From Sneathiella limimaris (GTDB lineage: Bacteria > Pseudomonadota > Alphaproteobacteria > Sneathiellales > Sneathiellaceae), in assembly GCF_012932565.1 (NCBI RefSeq), contig NZ_JABBYJ010000001.1, positions 2,604,001 to 2,668,000 on the forward strand: a DNA stretch of 64,000 bases, in the 5' to 3' direction. Under the pieces are notes generated by a model. The model was not told the origin of the DNA. It saw nothing but the letters and a program-made list of their open reading frames with translations, and did not search any database. Position 1 is the first letter of the stretch; each line of letters opens with the position of its first letter. This document shows positions 43,284 through 55,029 of this stretch, in pieces. The position numbers and the translations under genes were made by a program.

Positions 43284-43700
43284 TTACAGAATTTCCTCTC
43301 TTCGCTGCCAGAGGAGTTCATTGGAATAAGCATTACCATCTTTGCCAACTTCAGGAGACGTTTTGAGTAGCAAATCTTCACCCCGCCATTCAATTGTCCG
43401 AATAAGCGGGCCCCCAATCCATTCCGGTATGGTGGACAAGAACACATCATGATGCACATCCTCCCCTTTAATATGGAATGTCCCGGCATAAGACAGGCAT
43501 TTGGAGGCTTGAGTGTCTGACCGGGCTGGCTCAGACTGAAAATCTGCCCGCATTAAAAAACCAGACATGACCCCGGCCGCAGTATAAATCAACTGTCCTT
43601 TAGCATCCTCTCCCATGGGGAATTTATAAAATTCGCCATTTCGGTAGACGCGCCAATCCTTTAACTCCCAGGTTCCCAATAAGTCACGTTCTGTAGTCAT
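43284..43700 (-). CDS. Lipocalin-like domain protein
   Basis: The 138-residue protein belongs to the lipocalin-like (Lipocalin_5-type) family: LLGTWELKDWRVYRNGE at the start, GQLIYTAAGVMSGFLMRADFQ, and SYAGTFHIKGEDVHHDVFLSTIPEW. These small barrels probably bind hydrophobic ligands in the cytoplasm. The ATG at 43700 with GGAGA 9 bp upstream is the start; the longer open frame reaching into recA is not coding. It leads a two-gene unit with the VOC gene. Confidence 0.85.
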   Translation of the reverse strand: MTTERDLLGTWELKDWRVYRNGEFYKFPMGEDAKGQLIYTAAGVMSGFLMRADFQSEPARSDTQASKCLSYAGTFHIKGEDVHHDVFLSTIPEWIGGPLIRTIEWRGEDLLLKTSPEVGKDGNAYSNELLWQRREEIL

Positions 43701-43763
43701 GTCAGTTCTCCTGCCCTTGTTTTTCATTTTCACTATGGTGCGGGAGGAATTGGATTTTCGCAA

Positions 43764-43797
43764 ATAAAAAAGCCGGCAGAAACAACCCCGCCGGCTT
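43764..43797 (-). terminator. Rho-independent terminator of recA
   Basis: On the minus strand AGCCGGC (43796-43790) pairs with GCCGGCT (43777-43771) and is followed by a run of six T (43765-43770 region). It lies 25 bp past the recA stop. Confidence 0.88.
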
Positions 43798-43821
43798 ATC
43801 TTTTCAAATTCACTTGTCTTA

Positions 43822-44901
43822 TTATGCGTCCTCTTCGACAACGCCATCCTGATCGCCCGGATTCCCTTGAAGCGCCTCTCCAAGAATACCCGCATTTTCA
43901 CGGATCTTATGTTCAATTTCTTTGGTAAGGTCAGGATTTTCCTTCAGGAACTGCTTCGCCTGCTCACGACCTTGTCCAATCCGTTGGCTATCATATGAAT
44001 ACCAGGAGCCGGATTTTTCAACGATATCCGCTTTGACGCCCAGATCCAGGATCTCACCCATTTTAGAAATCCCTTCCCCATACATGATGTCAAACTCAAC
44101 AACCTTGAATGGCGGGGCAACCTTGTTTTTCACCACCTTAACCCGGGTCTGGTTACCTACAATCTCATCCTTATTTTTGATCTGACCAATCCGGCGAATA
44201 TCCAAACGAACAGAAGCATAAAATTTCAGAGCGTTACCACCTGTTGTCGTTTCAGGGCTTCCAAACATCACCCCAATTTTCATGCGGATCTGGTTGATGA
44301 AAATGACCATACAGTTGGACCGAGAGATAGAGCCTGTTAGTTTCCGTAAGGCTTGGCTCATCAAGCGGGCTTGCAAACCCACGTGGGTATCGCCCATCTC
44401 GCCTTCCAACTCCGCTTGCGGGACAAGGGCAGCAACACTGTCAACGACCAAGACATCAACCGCACCAGAGCGCACCAGAGTATCGGCAATCTCAAGGGAC
44501 TGTTCACCTGTATCTGGCTGAGAAATCAACAACTCATCGATATCAACACCAAGCTTTCGGGCGTATACAGGATCCAGAGCATGTTCAGCATCCACAAAAG
44601 CGCATGTGCCGCCTGCTTTCTGGGCTTCTGCGACAACTTGCAGAGCCAATGTTGTCTTACCGGAACTTTCAGGTCCATAAACCTCAATAATACGGCCTTT
44701 TGGCAATCCACCGATGCCAAGGGCGATATCAAGTCCAAGAGACCCTGTGGAGATCGCTTCAATATCAAGGGCTTCCTGTTGCCCGAGCTTCATAACCGAG
44801 CCTTTGCCAAAAGCTCGTTCAATCTGGCCCATTGCCGCTTCTAGTGCTTTTTTCTTATCCATACCGCCTGCTTCAACAAGTTTAAATGCTGTTTGTCCCA
44901 T
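43822..44901 (-). CDS. recA: Recombinase RecA
   Basis: The 359-residue recombinase has Walker [10 protein letters not shown] (about 78-86), the catalytic Glu region [13 protein letters not shown], Walker [24 protein letters not shown], and loop L2 [21 protein letters not shown]. It binds single-stranded DNA, drives homologous pairing and stimulates LexA self-cleavage. The C-terminus is acidic (GVVEEDA) as usual. An AGGGGA site stands before the ATG, and two LexA-type boxes lie upstream. It is monocistronic. Confidence 0.98.
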   Translation of the reverse strand: MGQTAFKLVEAGGMDKKKALEAAMGQIERAFGKGSVMKLGQQEALDIEAISTGSLGLDIALGIGGLPKGRIIEVYGPESSGKTTLALQVVAEAQKAGGTCAFVDAEHALDPVYARKLGVDIDELLISQPDTGEQSLEIADTLVRSGAVDVLVVDSVAALVPQAELEGEMGDTHVGLQARLMSQALRKLTGSISRSNCMVIFINQIRMKIGVMFGSPETTTGGNALKFYASVRLDIRRIGQIKNKDEIVGNQTRVKVVKNKVAPPFKVVEFDIMYGEGISKMGEILDLGVKADIVEKSGSWYSYDSQRIGQGREQAKQFLKENPDLTKEIEHKIRENAGILGEALQGNPGDQDGVVEEDA

Positions 44902-44948
44902 AGTGATCCCCTGTTATTTCATAGGTCCGCGACAGATGCAATGACATT

Positions 44949-44976
44949 AATGTACATGCTTTGTTCTCATGCGCAA
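44949..44976 (-). promoter_or_regulatory. recA core promoter with overlapping LexA-like box
   Basis: On the minus strand TTGCGC (44976-44971) and TACATT (44954-44949) are spaced by 16 bp. Between them lies GAAC-N7-GTAC (44966-44952), one base off the alphaproteobacterial LexA box GAAC-N7-GAAC. This is the classic place for SOS repression. Confidence 0.6.
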
Positions 44977-45017
44977 GCGTTTTTTAACATACTGTTTAAA
45001 TTGTATTATTTTAACCT

Positions 45018-45032
45018 GTTCGATTTTTGTTC
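45018..45032 (-). promoter_or_regulatory. Perfect LexA (SOS) box upstream of recA
   Basis: GTTC-N7-GTTC on the plus strand (GAAC-N7-GAAC on the recA strand) is an exact match to the alphaproteobacterial LexA operator. It stands about 42 bp upstream of the -35 element, so with the promoter-embedded copy it forms a double site. The whole 332-bp gap (44902-45233) holds no gene beyond these elements and the divergent promoter of the next gene. Confidence 0.65.
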
Positions 45033-45233
45033 CCACATAGGACAGTGCTTAGTCAAATAGGTTGAAATAGTTAGCAAATTTTATTCGACGGTCGATCAGG
45101 CAAAAACTGGAGTTGGATCAGAGAATAATTGGAATTTTGGGTAAATTTCAGGAAAAACACATCAATAATTATTTCTATTCATATAATTTTACCCTAATAT
45201 CTATTGCTCTAATGTGGGTTCTTGGGGGAAAAG

Positions 45234-46757
45234 ATGGTCAATATATTTCATCGGTCGGCGGCGATTGCACTCCTCACTGTGCTTGTCGCAATGATTTTTC
45301 AACCGACTAACGCGACTGCAGTCAGCACGTATGAGCTTGAAAAAATCAATGCTGCACTCAACAGCGATAAGTTGAAGCTGGATGAAGACGTATTTGACGG
45401 CAATAATTTTGGACCAACCATTGATCAGTCAACAGCCCAGCGGCACGTGAATGATTATATCCGTGCGTTAAATTCCTCCATCTCCACATATAATGGCCTG
45501 AGTAATGACGCAAAGCTGTCAGATGAGGGAAAGAAGCTCTTAAAAATGCTGCAGGAAGGTCAGTTGACCTCCAAAAAAATGCGCTCGGCCCTCTCCCGCA
45601 CCCCAAAAGAAATTGCACCAACCGTAGCTGAAGAACAGAAACCAGCGAAGACCAGTCCCGAATCTTCTGAAACCAGTAACACAACTGAGGGAACAGCCGA
45701 AAAAACAACACCGGCAACTGAACAGACCTCTGGCATGTCAGCTTATGAGAAAGAACAACTGGAAAAGGCAGCAGCCAGCAAGGCAGCCAAGGAAAAAGCC
45801 CGGGCACAGTTTGAGGCCCAACGCGCTGCACAGGAAGCCAAAAAACAAAAACAGCGCGAAAAGAAAGAAGCCCAGAGAGAGCATGCCAAACTATGTAATC
45901 AGTTTAAGACGGCCGCCATGACGGCCAAAAATCGCAATCCTATGCTGAACCTGATGCTGCAAGTCGCCCAGGGTGACATTTCCCTTACCTCGGCAGAGCA
46001 GATCAGTGAAACGCGTAACGTTGCCGGTAAAGTGCAAGCCATCTGTGAAGCCACGGATATGCAAGCTCTAACAGCCCGGAAATGTTACTACACAACAACC
46101 ACTTTCGAATATGATCCGGCAAAATGGTGTGAAGCCGCGGCTCAAGGCGAACCTCTGGTAAAAGCAATGGCGCTTAACGGGGCGAAACGACTTGTAGGGT
46201 CACTCGGCTCGTCACTTATTCAGTCACCTGAAGAGTTTAAACAACGCAATGGGTTTCTAACTTTCGAAGGACCTGTCACCTATGAGAGCCGCCTTACCTT
46301 TTCACCGGAAAAACTGAGCAATCAAAGAGGCGCAGTTGAGAAACTCCTGGTAGCGTCAGGTGAAGAAAACACAGAAAAAGTGTGGGATGAACAAAAAGTC
46401 CGTCTGGAAACACTCCGAAAACTGGTAGATCAAACGGCTGGTGACTGGCAGTTACCATCCAACAAGGATAGTGATTACAGCGGGGATCTCGCAGCAAAGC
46501 AAATCAAAAGCTTTCATGAAGATGCAGAGATTGTGGACGCCTGGCTCAGTCGGGAAAGCTGGAAAATTCATCGAAATGCATTGGGCGTCATCCTCCGCCG
46601 AACCCGCCCCGGTTATATCCTCTTCAAGCTGGAGGAAGATCCGCATTGTCAATTGAAACGCTACACCCAGACCGAGCAATATGTTGGCGGCGGAAACTAC
46701 CAGAAAACGGATCAGGTCAGTTTTGGATATGTCCGGTTCCAAAGCTGTGACAACTAG
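45234..46757 (+). CDS. Secreted coiled-coil protein, unknown
   Basis: I do not recognise this 507-residue protein. The ATG at 45234 follows a GGGGG site and opens a signal peptide (about 1-29). Residues about 35-130 are helical. A Ser/Thr/Glu-rich linker (about 130-175) leads to a strong Ala/Lys/Glu coiled coil (about 175-225). The C-terminal ~280 residues form a mixed domain with about ten Cys and aromatic motifs (YYTTTTFEYDPAKWC, RPGYILFKL, CQLKRYTQTEQY). Paired Cys suggest disulfides in the periplasm. Function unknown. Confidence 0.7.
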   Translation: MVNIFHRSAAIALLTVLVAMIFQPTNATAVSTYELEKINAALNSDKLKLDEDVFDGNNFGPTIDQSTAQRHVNDYIRALNSSISTYNGLSNDAKLSDEGKKLLKMLQEGQLTSKKMRSALSRTPKEIAPTVAEEQKPAKTSPESSETSNTTEGTAEKTTPATEQTSGMSAYEKEQLEKAAASKAAKEKARAQFEAQRAAQEAKKQKQREKKEAQREHAKLCNQFKTAAMTAKNRNPMLNLMLQVAQGDISLTSAEQISETRNVAGKVQAICEATDMQALTARKCYYTTTTFEYDPAKWCEAAAQGEPLVKAMALNGAKRLVGSLGSSLIQSPEEFKQRNGFLTFEGPVTYESRLTFSPEKLSNQRGAVEKLLVASGEENTEKVWDEQKVRLETLRKLVDQTAGDWQLPSNKDSDYSGDLAAKQIKSFHEDAEIVDAWLSRESWKIHRNALGVILRRTRPGYILFKLEEDPHCQLKRYTQTEQYVGGGNYQKTDQVSFGYVRFQSCDN

Positions 46758-46936
46758 CTCCTCGGAAAATTCTGTATTTCGGTCCGGCAAAACCTGCCTA
46801 AGGGAAAAACATGTTCTAACAACGGATCCCAAATACGGCAGCTAAATCAGAACTTTAGCAACTCATAATACTTGGTCCGGTTTTTGCTTAACTATATTTG
46901 TTAAACATAAACACCAGCTATGAGGAGAAACCGCAT

Positions 46937-47500
46937 ATGGTAAATTCTGTTCACGGGAACGGACATGGCCATGCCGCTAGATTTGTATCCCCCACCCCAC
47001 AAGTCACAAATTCAGAAGAAACGGCCGAAGCCACGCCGACCCATCCGGGTAAAGGCAAGGCGGGCGCCCCCGGCCAATTGGCTAAAGAAATGCTGGGTGG
47101 TACACGACCACCTGGGTTCGCACTCGGCAATTTAGTTTCCTTAATTGCACATGGGGACCTGGAAGGCGCCCAGTCTTTGGCTGCCAGCGTGACCGCTCCC
47201 CCTCCATCTGAGGATCCTGCTCCGTCACCGGATGGCGTTGATGAGAGTGTTATTGGAGATATTGCCAGTCCTGATGAGACTACTGAAGAAACAAGTGACG
47301 CCGCACCTTTGGAAACTGCTGCAACGACGGAGGAAACTCCCTCTGAGGAGGAAGCCGGTGAAGCACTCGCAGCACCAACCACCGAAAATGATCCAGTAAA
47401 CTCAGATGCAGAGATCGCCCTTGCAGGTCTTCAGGAAACGAGTGAGGACAGCTTGGTGGATTTATTCAGTTCTTCTGAGGAAGACACAAATCCAGTTTGA
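46937..47500 (+). CDS. Acidic low-complexity protein, unknown
   Basis: This 187-residue protein starts at an ATG after a GGAGAAA site. Residues 1-80 are His/Gly/Pro-rich and neutral (HGNGHGHAARF, GKGKAGAPGQLAKEMLGG), with a short predicted helix LGNLVSLIAHGDLEGAQSLAA. The rest is Glu/Asp/Ser/Thr-rich and probably disordered (TEETPSEEEAGEAL). There is no signal peptide or known domain. It follows the secreted coiled-coil gene by 179 bp in the same direction, but a shared transcript is not certain. Function unknown. Confidence 0.65.
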   Translation: MVNSVHGNGHGHAARFVSPTPQVTNSEETAEATPTHPGKGKAGAPGQLAKEMLGGTRPPGFALGNLVSLIAHGDLEGAQSLAASVTAPPPSEDPAPSPDGVDESVIGDIASPDETTEETSDAAPLETAATTEETPSEEEAGEALAAPTTENDPVNSDAEIALAGLQETSEDSLVDLFSSSEEDTNPV

Positions 47501-47552
47501 TTTCGACCGGCGCGGTAGCAAACTTACCGCGCCGTCCTTCGCCAATCTGCGA

Positions 47553-48752
47553 TCAGCTGGCCAATGCCCTATAAACCCGCCGTTTCAAATCCAAAGCAAA
47601 TGGATGCGTGAACGCCATGACCCGCTGGGTCATCAACAACCCAGCTGAATTTGTTTCAGGTGATATCCACCATTGGGTACCCGCAACACCGCCCCACCAA
47701 ATTTCACCGGCAACACCTTCTGGATCTTTCGCTGTTGGCTCGACCACCACAGAACCGACAAGACCGTATCCGCGTCCGGGAATGGCGCCCATACCTGCGA
47801 ACTGAATGTTTTTACCTGCTGGCAACTGGTTTTGTCCAAGCAATGCACGGGTTTCCGGCTGCAACAGATCCATACCACCCGGGACCAGGCTCCGGATCAG
47901 GGCAATCATATCTTCCAACGTTGAAACCAGGCCACCACCGCCAGAGAGGCGCGCGCTAGGTTCTATGTATGCACCCCGATAAGGTAACTCATCAACGCGG
48001 GTAAGACCCGGTTTTGCCGGACGCATGATATCAGCTCCCTGATAATAGGCCGTCAAACGATCCAACTTGTCCTCTGGACAAATAAAGCCTGTGTCGTTCA
48101 TGTCCAAAGGGTCGAAAATGCGCGTTTTGAAGAACAGATCCAAGCGCTGTCCGCTGATAACTTCGATCAAGCGACCCAAGACATCTGTTGCGATGGAATA
48201 TTCCCATGATGTTCCAGGGTGATATGTGAGGGGGATTTCAGATAAAGCCGTGATCATCTCGGCCAGCGTTGTCCGAGAACTCATGACTTTTTTCTCAACG
48301 TATAGCCGGTTAATCAGGGTACCTGGATCAAACAGTCCATAGCTTAAACCTGCTGTATGAGACATCAGATTTCGAATAGTGATCGAACTTTTTGTGGGCT
48401 CCGTGTCTTTTTCAGATTTTGCATCTGCCAGAAGAACGCGGCGATTTCCGAGCTCAGGAATAAATTTTTCAATCGGATCGTCAAGCGCCAGCAGCCCCTC
48501 TTCCATGAGGAGCAGAACAGACAATGACGTGATCAGTTTCGTATTTGAAAAGATCCGGAAGATATGATCAGTCCGAAGCGGTATCTCCGCTTCCCGATCG
48601 CTCATCCCAGCCAAATGCACATCAACCAGATCCTGCCCCACCAATACAGCGGAGGAGATCCCCGCAAAAAGGTCCTGATCCACATAGTGTTGCATCCCCT
48701 GATGCAAGTCGGTGAAATCATACTGGCTTTCAATGATGGACATGTCTGTCAT
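47553..48752 (-). CDS. Serine beta-lactamase-fold hydrolase (class C/EstB-like)
   Basis: The 399-residue protein has a penicillin-binding-protein-like fold with the catalytic Ser-x-x-Lys in FSNTKLITS (about 75-83). The Tyr of the second motif is in WEYSIATDVLG. Many such proteins are esterases or peptidases, not true beta-lactamases; the sequence does not tell which. The ATG at 48752 with GGGAG 6-7 bp upstream is preferred over an upstream in-frame start at 48785. There is no signal peptide, so it is probably cytoplasmic. Confidence 0.88.
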   Translation of the reverse strand: MTDMSIIESQYDFTDLHQGMQHYVDQDLFAGISSAVLVGQDLVDVHLAGMSDREAEIPLRTDHIFRIFSNTKLITSLSVLLLMEEGLLALDDPIEKFIPELGNRRVLLADAKSEKDTEPTKSSITIRNLMSHTAGLSYGLFDPGTLINRLYVEKKVMSSRTTLAEMITALSEIPLTYHPGTSWEYSIATDVLGRLIEVISGQRLDLFFKTRIFDPLDMNDTGFICPEDKLDRLTAYYQGADIMRPAKPGLTRVDELPYRGAYIEPSARLSGGGGLVSTLEDMIALIRSLVPGGMDLLQPETRALLGQNQLPAGKNIQFAGMGAIPGRGYGLVGSVVVEPTAKDPEGVAGEIWWGGVAGTQWWISPETNSAGLLMTQRVMAFTHPFALDLKRRVYRALAS

Positions 48753-48844
48753 GAAAAACTCCCTCACTCGCGTTCTTATGCGCATTTGTTTCAGGATTTA
48801 TCCCTAGCGCACTTTTCCGCCACTGTCATGAGGGAGTTTTGAAA

Positions 48845-49036
48845 TCAGCGACCAACTGACAGCATGGTTTTGCGGCCCGTAGCCATTGGAATACTGTTCA
48901 ACAGCCGGGCGATTGCACTTTTGGCAAGGGAACCAGTTTGCCTAAAGGCCTGTGAACGCAAGACATGAGCCTGCAATTCAACATCTTTTTGGATCTGATG
49001 ACGATAGGTCTGGCCATTTAATGTCTGCATTTTCAT
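48845..49036 (-). CDS. Small basic protein, unknown
   Basis: This 63-residue protein has a GAGGAG ribosome site 8 bp before the ATG. It is basic and helical (VELQAHVLRSQAFRQTGSLAKSAIARLL). It resembles in size and style the small alphaproteobacterial proteins with a HxLRSQAF-type motif, but I cannot assign a family with confidence. It is divergent from the LysR regulator at 49152, sharing a 115-bp promoter region with a strong palindrome, so it may be a target of that regulator. Confidence 0.6.
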   Translation of the reverse strand: MKMQTLNGQTYRHQIQKDVELQAHVLRSQAFRQTGSLAKSAIARLLNSIPMATGRKTMLSVGR

Positions 49037-49130
49037 AACTCGATCTCCTCTTTACAGGGAGTGTTCCCTGTTTCTGATGATCGGTTATAAAAGTTTTCTC
49101 AGCATAAATAATCAGGCTTGATTAGGTAAT

Positions 49131-49153
49131 ATTATTTGGTAAAATCAAATAAT
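49131..49153. promoter_or_regulatory. Palindromic operator overlapping the LysR start codon
   Basis: A perfect inverted repeat ATTATTTG-N7-CAAATAAT ends inside the LysR gene ATG (49152-49154). Binding here would block translation initiation region transcription, so strong autorepression is likely. Confidence 0.5.
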
Positions 49154-50072
49154 GTCATTTGATCCGACCAGTCTCGACCTCTTTATACGCATTGCATCTC
49201 TTGGTGCTATTGGTAAGGCCGGACGTGAATTTGGACTGTCTCCCACCGCGACTACCCAACGAATTCAAGGGCTTGAAGATGAACTCGGCGTGAAGCTCTT
49301 TAACCGGACCACGCGAAAAGTCGCCCTCACCTCTGACGGTGAGGTGTTTCTCAATCATGCCAGAAAGATCATTACGGCAATTGAGGATGCTCGCTCTGAC
49401 CTCTCAACGACAGCAAAGAATATCAAGGGCGAACTTCGCGTAGCGGCGCCAGCCTCCTTCGGACGGCGGCATATCGCGCCCTATGTCACAGAGTTTTTGA
49501 AAGAATATCCCGACGTTCGTGTACGCCTTGATTTCAGTGATGGTCTTGTCGATATCGTGGATCAAGGATTTGATCTGGCACTCAGGATCGGTCAGTTGGC
49601 ATCATCCACTCTTGTCGCAAGGAAGCTGGCTGAAATTCCACGCTTATTGACGGCCTCACCCGGCTATCTGAAAACTGCTGGCCCTATTGAAAAGCCGGAG
49701 GATTTATCCGCACATAACTGCATTATCCTTGGGAATAATCGAAACTGGAAACTGCGGGACCCGGAAGGAATTGAACATGAGGTTCGGGTCAATGGCAATC
49801 TCACCACCAACTATAGCGATGTGGTCACAGAAGTTGCCATTGCAGGCGGAGGCATTGCCTTGAGATCCCAGTGGGATATTCATCAACTCGTTACTGATGG
49901 CAAGCTTGTCCCGCTTCTGGACGACCACACAATAGTCCCGGAATGGAGCCTCTGGGCCGTCCGGCCTCCGGGCCAAATGGTCCCGGCCCGTGTTCGTGCC
50001 TTTATTGATTTCATAGCTGATAAATTCAAAGAATTGGACGCTTATCCGCTTTCAAATCCACATAGAAAGTAA
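49152..50072 (+). CDS. LysR-family transcriptional regulator
   Basis: The 306-residue protein has an N-terminal HTH (about 4-62: LGAIGKAGREFGLSPTATTQRIQGLE) and a CrgA-like effector domain (FDLALRIGQLASSTLVARK). It is the third LysR regulator in the window and the second of the CrgA-type. It is divergent from the small basic protein gene. No ribosome site is seen before the ATG, which lies inside a palindrome; the transcript may be nearly leaderless. Confidence 0.88.
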   Translation: MSFDPTSLDLFIRIASLGAIGKAGREFGLSPTATTQRIQGLEDELGVKLFNRTTRKVALTSDGEVFLNHARKIITAIEDARSDLSTTAKNIKGELRVAAPASFGRRHIAPYVTEFLKEYPDVRVRLDFSDGLVDIVDQGFDLALRIGQLASSTLVARKLAEIPRLLTASPGYLKTAGPIEKPEDLSAHNCIILGNNRNWKLRDPEGIEHEVRVNGNLTTNYSDVVTEVAIAGGGIALRSQWDIHQLVTDGKLVPLLDDHTIVPEWSLWAVRPPGQMVPARVRAFIDFIADKFKELDAYPLSNPHRK

Positions 50073-50129
50073 CCAGCGACTGTCTCATAACTTCCCATCT
50101 AAAAGTTTTCCTTGTCATCCCGTTTCGCT

Positions 50130-50304
50130 CATGCCCTTATGCTCGGGTCGAGTGCCTGCTAAGCAGGATAATCGGGAATCCGGTGTCATTCCGGAACGTG
50201 CCCAACGCTGTGATGGTGATGGTCAGGGTATTTACGTCACTGGTGTAAACCGGGAAGGCGCTCTGATCAAATGATCCTCAGTCAGAAGACCGGCTGGACA
50301 AAAT
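50130..50304 (+). promoter_or_regulatory. Cobalamin riboswitch
   Basis: Conserved strings of the cobalamin aptamer occur in order: AGTGCC, TAATCGGGAATCCGGTG, TTCCGGAAC, TGCCC, AACCGGGAAGGCG and the B12 box AGTCAGAAGACCGGC. It is followed by a hairpin AAAATA-GCCC ... GGGC-GTATTTT (about 50300-50341), which could be the expression platform, and then bluB at 50362. High cobalamin should lower bluB expression. Confidence 0.93.
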
Positions 50305-50343
50305 AGCCCTACCCGCGTGGACGGCAGGATGGGCGTATTTTGA

Positions 50344-52898
<2,555 letters not shown>

Positions 52899-53186
52899 AT
52901 TCCATATATTCTAATATAATTAACGAATGGTAAGAGTTTAGATTCAATTTTATTCAACTATCGACCTAAACTGTTATTTTTTAATAACTTAGATACATTA
53001 GCCGAGGACGTGATCACCTCGAATTTACTGATAGTCGAACTCTGTAAACTGCTGAATCTAATCGATTTTAGAATTACTTATCGAGGGGAGACCCTGATCT
53101 GCGCTGGTCATTTGACTGGCGTCTTAAATCAGAATTCAACCAACTTCATCAAGATCTGAAGTTTTTCAGAAGAAAAATTACGATAT

Positions 53187-54833
53187 TTATTCAGCCGCGA
53201 TTGCCTTGCTCCGGCAATAGCAAGACGCATGTATTGGCACCGTGGCACGGGCGATGGCTTGATCAAGCATGAGACGGATGTGTCTGGCCTCTACCCGCTC
53301 CCCTCTTTTGACAAGGCATTCATGCAAGCCATGAAGGCTCCAAACGTTTCTCGGATGCTGGCACGGGCGCGGCAAGACATTCTCTAAACCGAGATCCGCC
53401 CGGTATATGGCTTCAGCTTCCTCATACTGATCCGCTTCCATCAACAGGGCCCCTAGCGCGTGACGGGTTGGCTGCATCCATCCCCAGGGTTCGTCATAAA
53501 GAAGGTTATCATCAAGAGTTACTGATCGGCGCAAATGATCCAACCCGTCTTCAATCCGTCCCGATTTGAAGGCAATCTCGCCATCCATCATGGCCTCCCC
53601 AACAGCGAGCACATCCTGGGCCGTATTGTTAAAAACCATACGTCCTTCCTGCACTGCATTTTGCGCGGCGATTGCCAGTCCCCGCTCGGCGACAGCTTCA
53701 TCGGCCCGACCAAGATTGGCAAGAGCGATTGCGCGCGCCTGATACATGGCTGCCGTTGTATAACTGTAAAGTTCCTGATCTTCCGGGAAAGGCTCATCCA
53801 GTATCTCCTGCCACTGGCCAAAGCGGACCATCACGTGAATTTTCTTGCCATAAAAGGATTCAAAAAGTTCCGGCATAAACCGGACAACCGGCTCTGGCAG
53901 CATGCGCATCAGCTCTTCTGAAGCGGCAAGGGCTTTTTCTGGCTGTCCCAGGAACATGGCGCCATATGCCTCGAAATGCACATTGTGGATCCGATAAAGG
54001 GTATAGAAATTCTCTCCGCCGGCAATCGCTTCATATTTCTTGTCGATTTGGGCAGCCCGGTGGTTTCGCCAGACCACGTTTTGATACTCACCGCAAAGCA
54101 CATCAATATGGGTTGCCATATGCACCAGATGTCCGCTGTCTGGCACCAGATCCACAAGTCGATCCCCATGTTTAAGAGCTTTTTCAGGGGTTGGAGACAT
54201 CTCCATCAAATGAATATAAAGATGTAATAGACCCGGATGATCCCAGGCACCTGGTAAGTTCTCGAACGCCGCTTCCAGTACTCTTTGTGCTTCCGCGGTC
54301 GAGGCCCCCTCTTTTGGTTGCCCAAGGTTAAGATCCCATAGCTGCCACGGGGTCCGGTTCATCAATGCCTCAACAAAAATAGAGGTCACATCCAGATCAT
54401 CTGGGTGGGCTGCATGGACTTTACGCATGGCATCTGAAAAGGCGTCGTTCCAGGGGCCATAATCCTCGATCTCTGGATCATCAGGGAAGCGATCTGCCAA
54501 AGCCTCGATCATCATGGCTTCCAGCGGTTTTAGCGAAGAACTGATCGACTTCGCCGTTTCAAGGGCTTTTCGTGCTTTATCAAGGGTCGCAACCCGTTCC
54601 GCTGCGTCGAAAAACTCCCATGGTTTATTGTAGTTGGGTCCAATTGCATATGTGATCCCCCAATAGGCGAAACCGCATTTGGGATCCAGTTCAACGGCCT
54701 TTTCAAAACAGGCGGCAGCTGCTTCATGGTTATAGCCAAACAGCCAATTCAGTCCGCTATCAAATTCCGCCTTCGCTTCAGCAGAATGAACCGTGATATC
54801 CCGTGAATAAACGCCCAGATCAAAAGTCGCCAT
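53187..54833 (-). CDS. Tetratricopeptide-repeat protein
   Basis: The 548-residue protein is almost all helical with several TPR units: AEFDSGLNWLFGYNHEAAAACFEKAVELDPK near the N-terminus, and repeats around 360-420 and 470-510 (QYEEAEAIYRADL). The His-rich stretch VPDSGHLVHMATHIDVLCGEY (about 230-250) recurs in this family of large TPR proteins. No signal peptide is visible, so it is probably cytoplasmic. The role is unknown. It is monocistronic, and the 288-bp gap downstream holds nothing recognisable. Confidence 0.85.
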   Translation of the reverse strand: MATFDLGVYSRDITVHSAEAKAEFDSGLNWLFGYNHEAAAACFEKAVELDPKCGFAYWGITYAIGPNYNKPWEFFDAAERVATLDKARKALETAKSISSSLKPLEAMMIEALADRFPDDPEIEDYGPWNDAFSDAMRKVHAAHPDDLDVTSIFVEALMNRTPWQLWDLNLGQPKEGASTAEAQRVLEAAFENLPGAWDHPGLLHLYIHLMEMSPTPEKALKHGDRLVDLVPDSGHLVHMATHIDVLCGEYQNVVWRNHRAAQIDKKYEAIAGGENFYTLYRIHNVHFEAYGAMFLGQPEKALAASEELMRMLPEPVVRFMPELFESFYGKKIHVMVRFGQWQEILDEPFPEDQELYSYTTAAMYQARAIALANLGRADEAVAERGLAIAAQNAVQEGRMVFNNTAQDVLAVGEAMMDGEIAFKSGRIEDGLDHLRRSVTLDDNLLYDEPWGWMQPTRHALGALLMEADQYEEAEAIYRADLGLENVLPRPCQHPRNVWSLHGLHECLVKRGERVEARHIRLMLDQAIARATVPIHASCYCRSKAIAAE

Positions 54834-55029
54834 CGAACCCGCCTCATTTATTAGATTTTATTTATATTGTCACCTTAAACTCCAATAAACAAGCGTTCTT
54901 CAGTGACGATTATTAATCGCTCAGACAAAAGTTGAGCTCTTCGAAAACCAGAGCAACCACGGCTTGCATGCTCTTATTCCATTACATTACAATATTCTCG
55001 ATAAATAATAAGAATAAGGAAGACATCGA

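Noticed and set aside
43701-43916. Upstream extension of the lipocalin-like gene into recA
   Set aside because: It crosses the recA terminator and recA 3' end, and the ATG at 43700 has the ribosome site.
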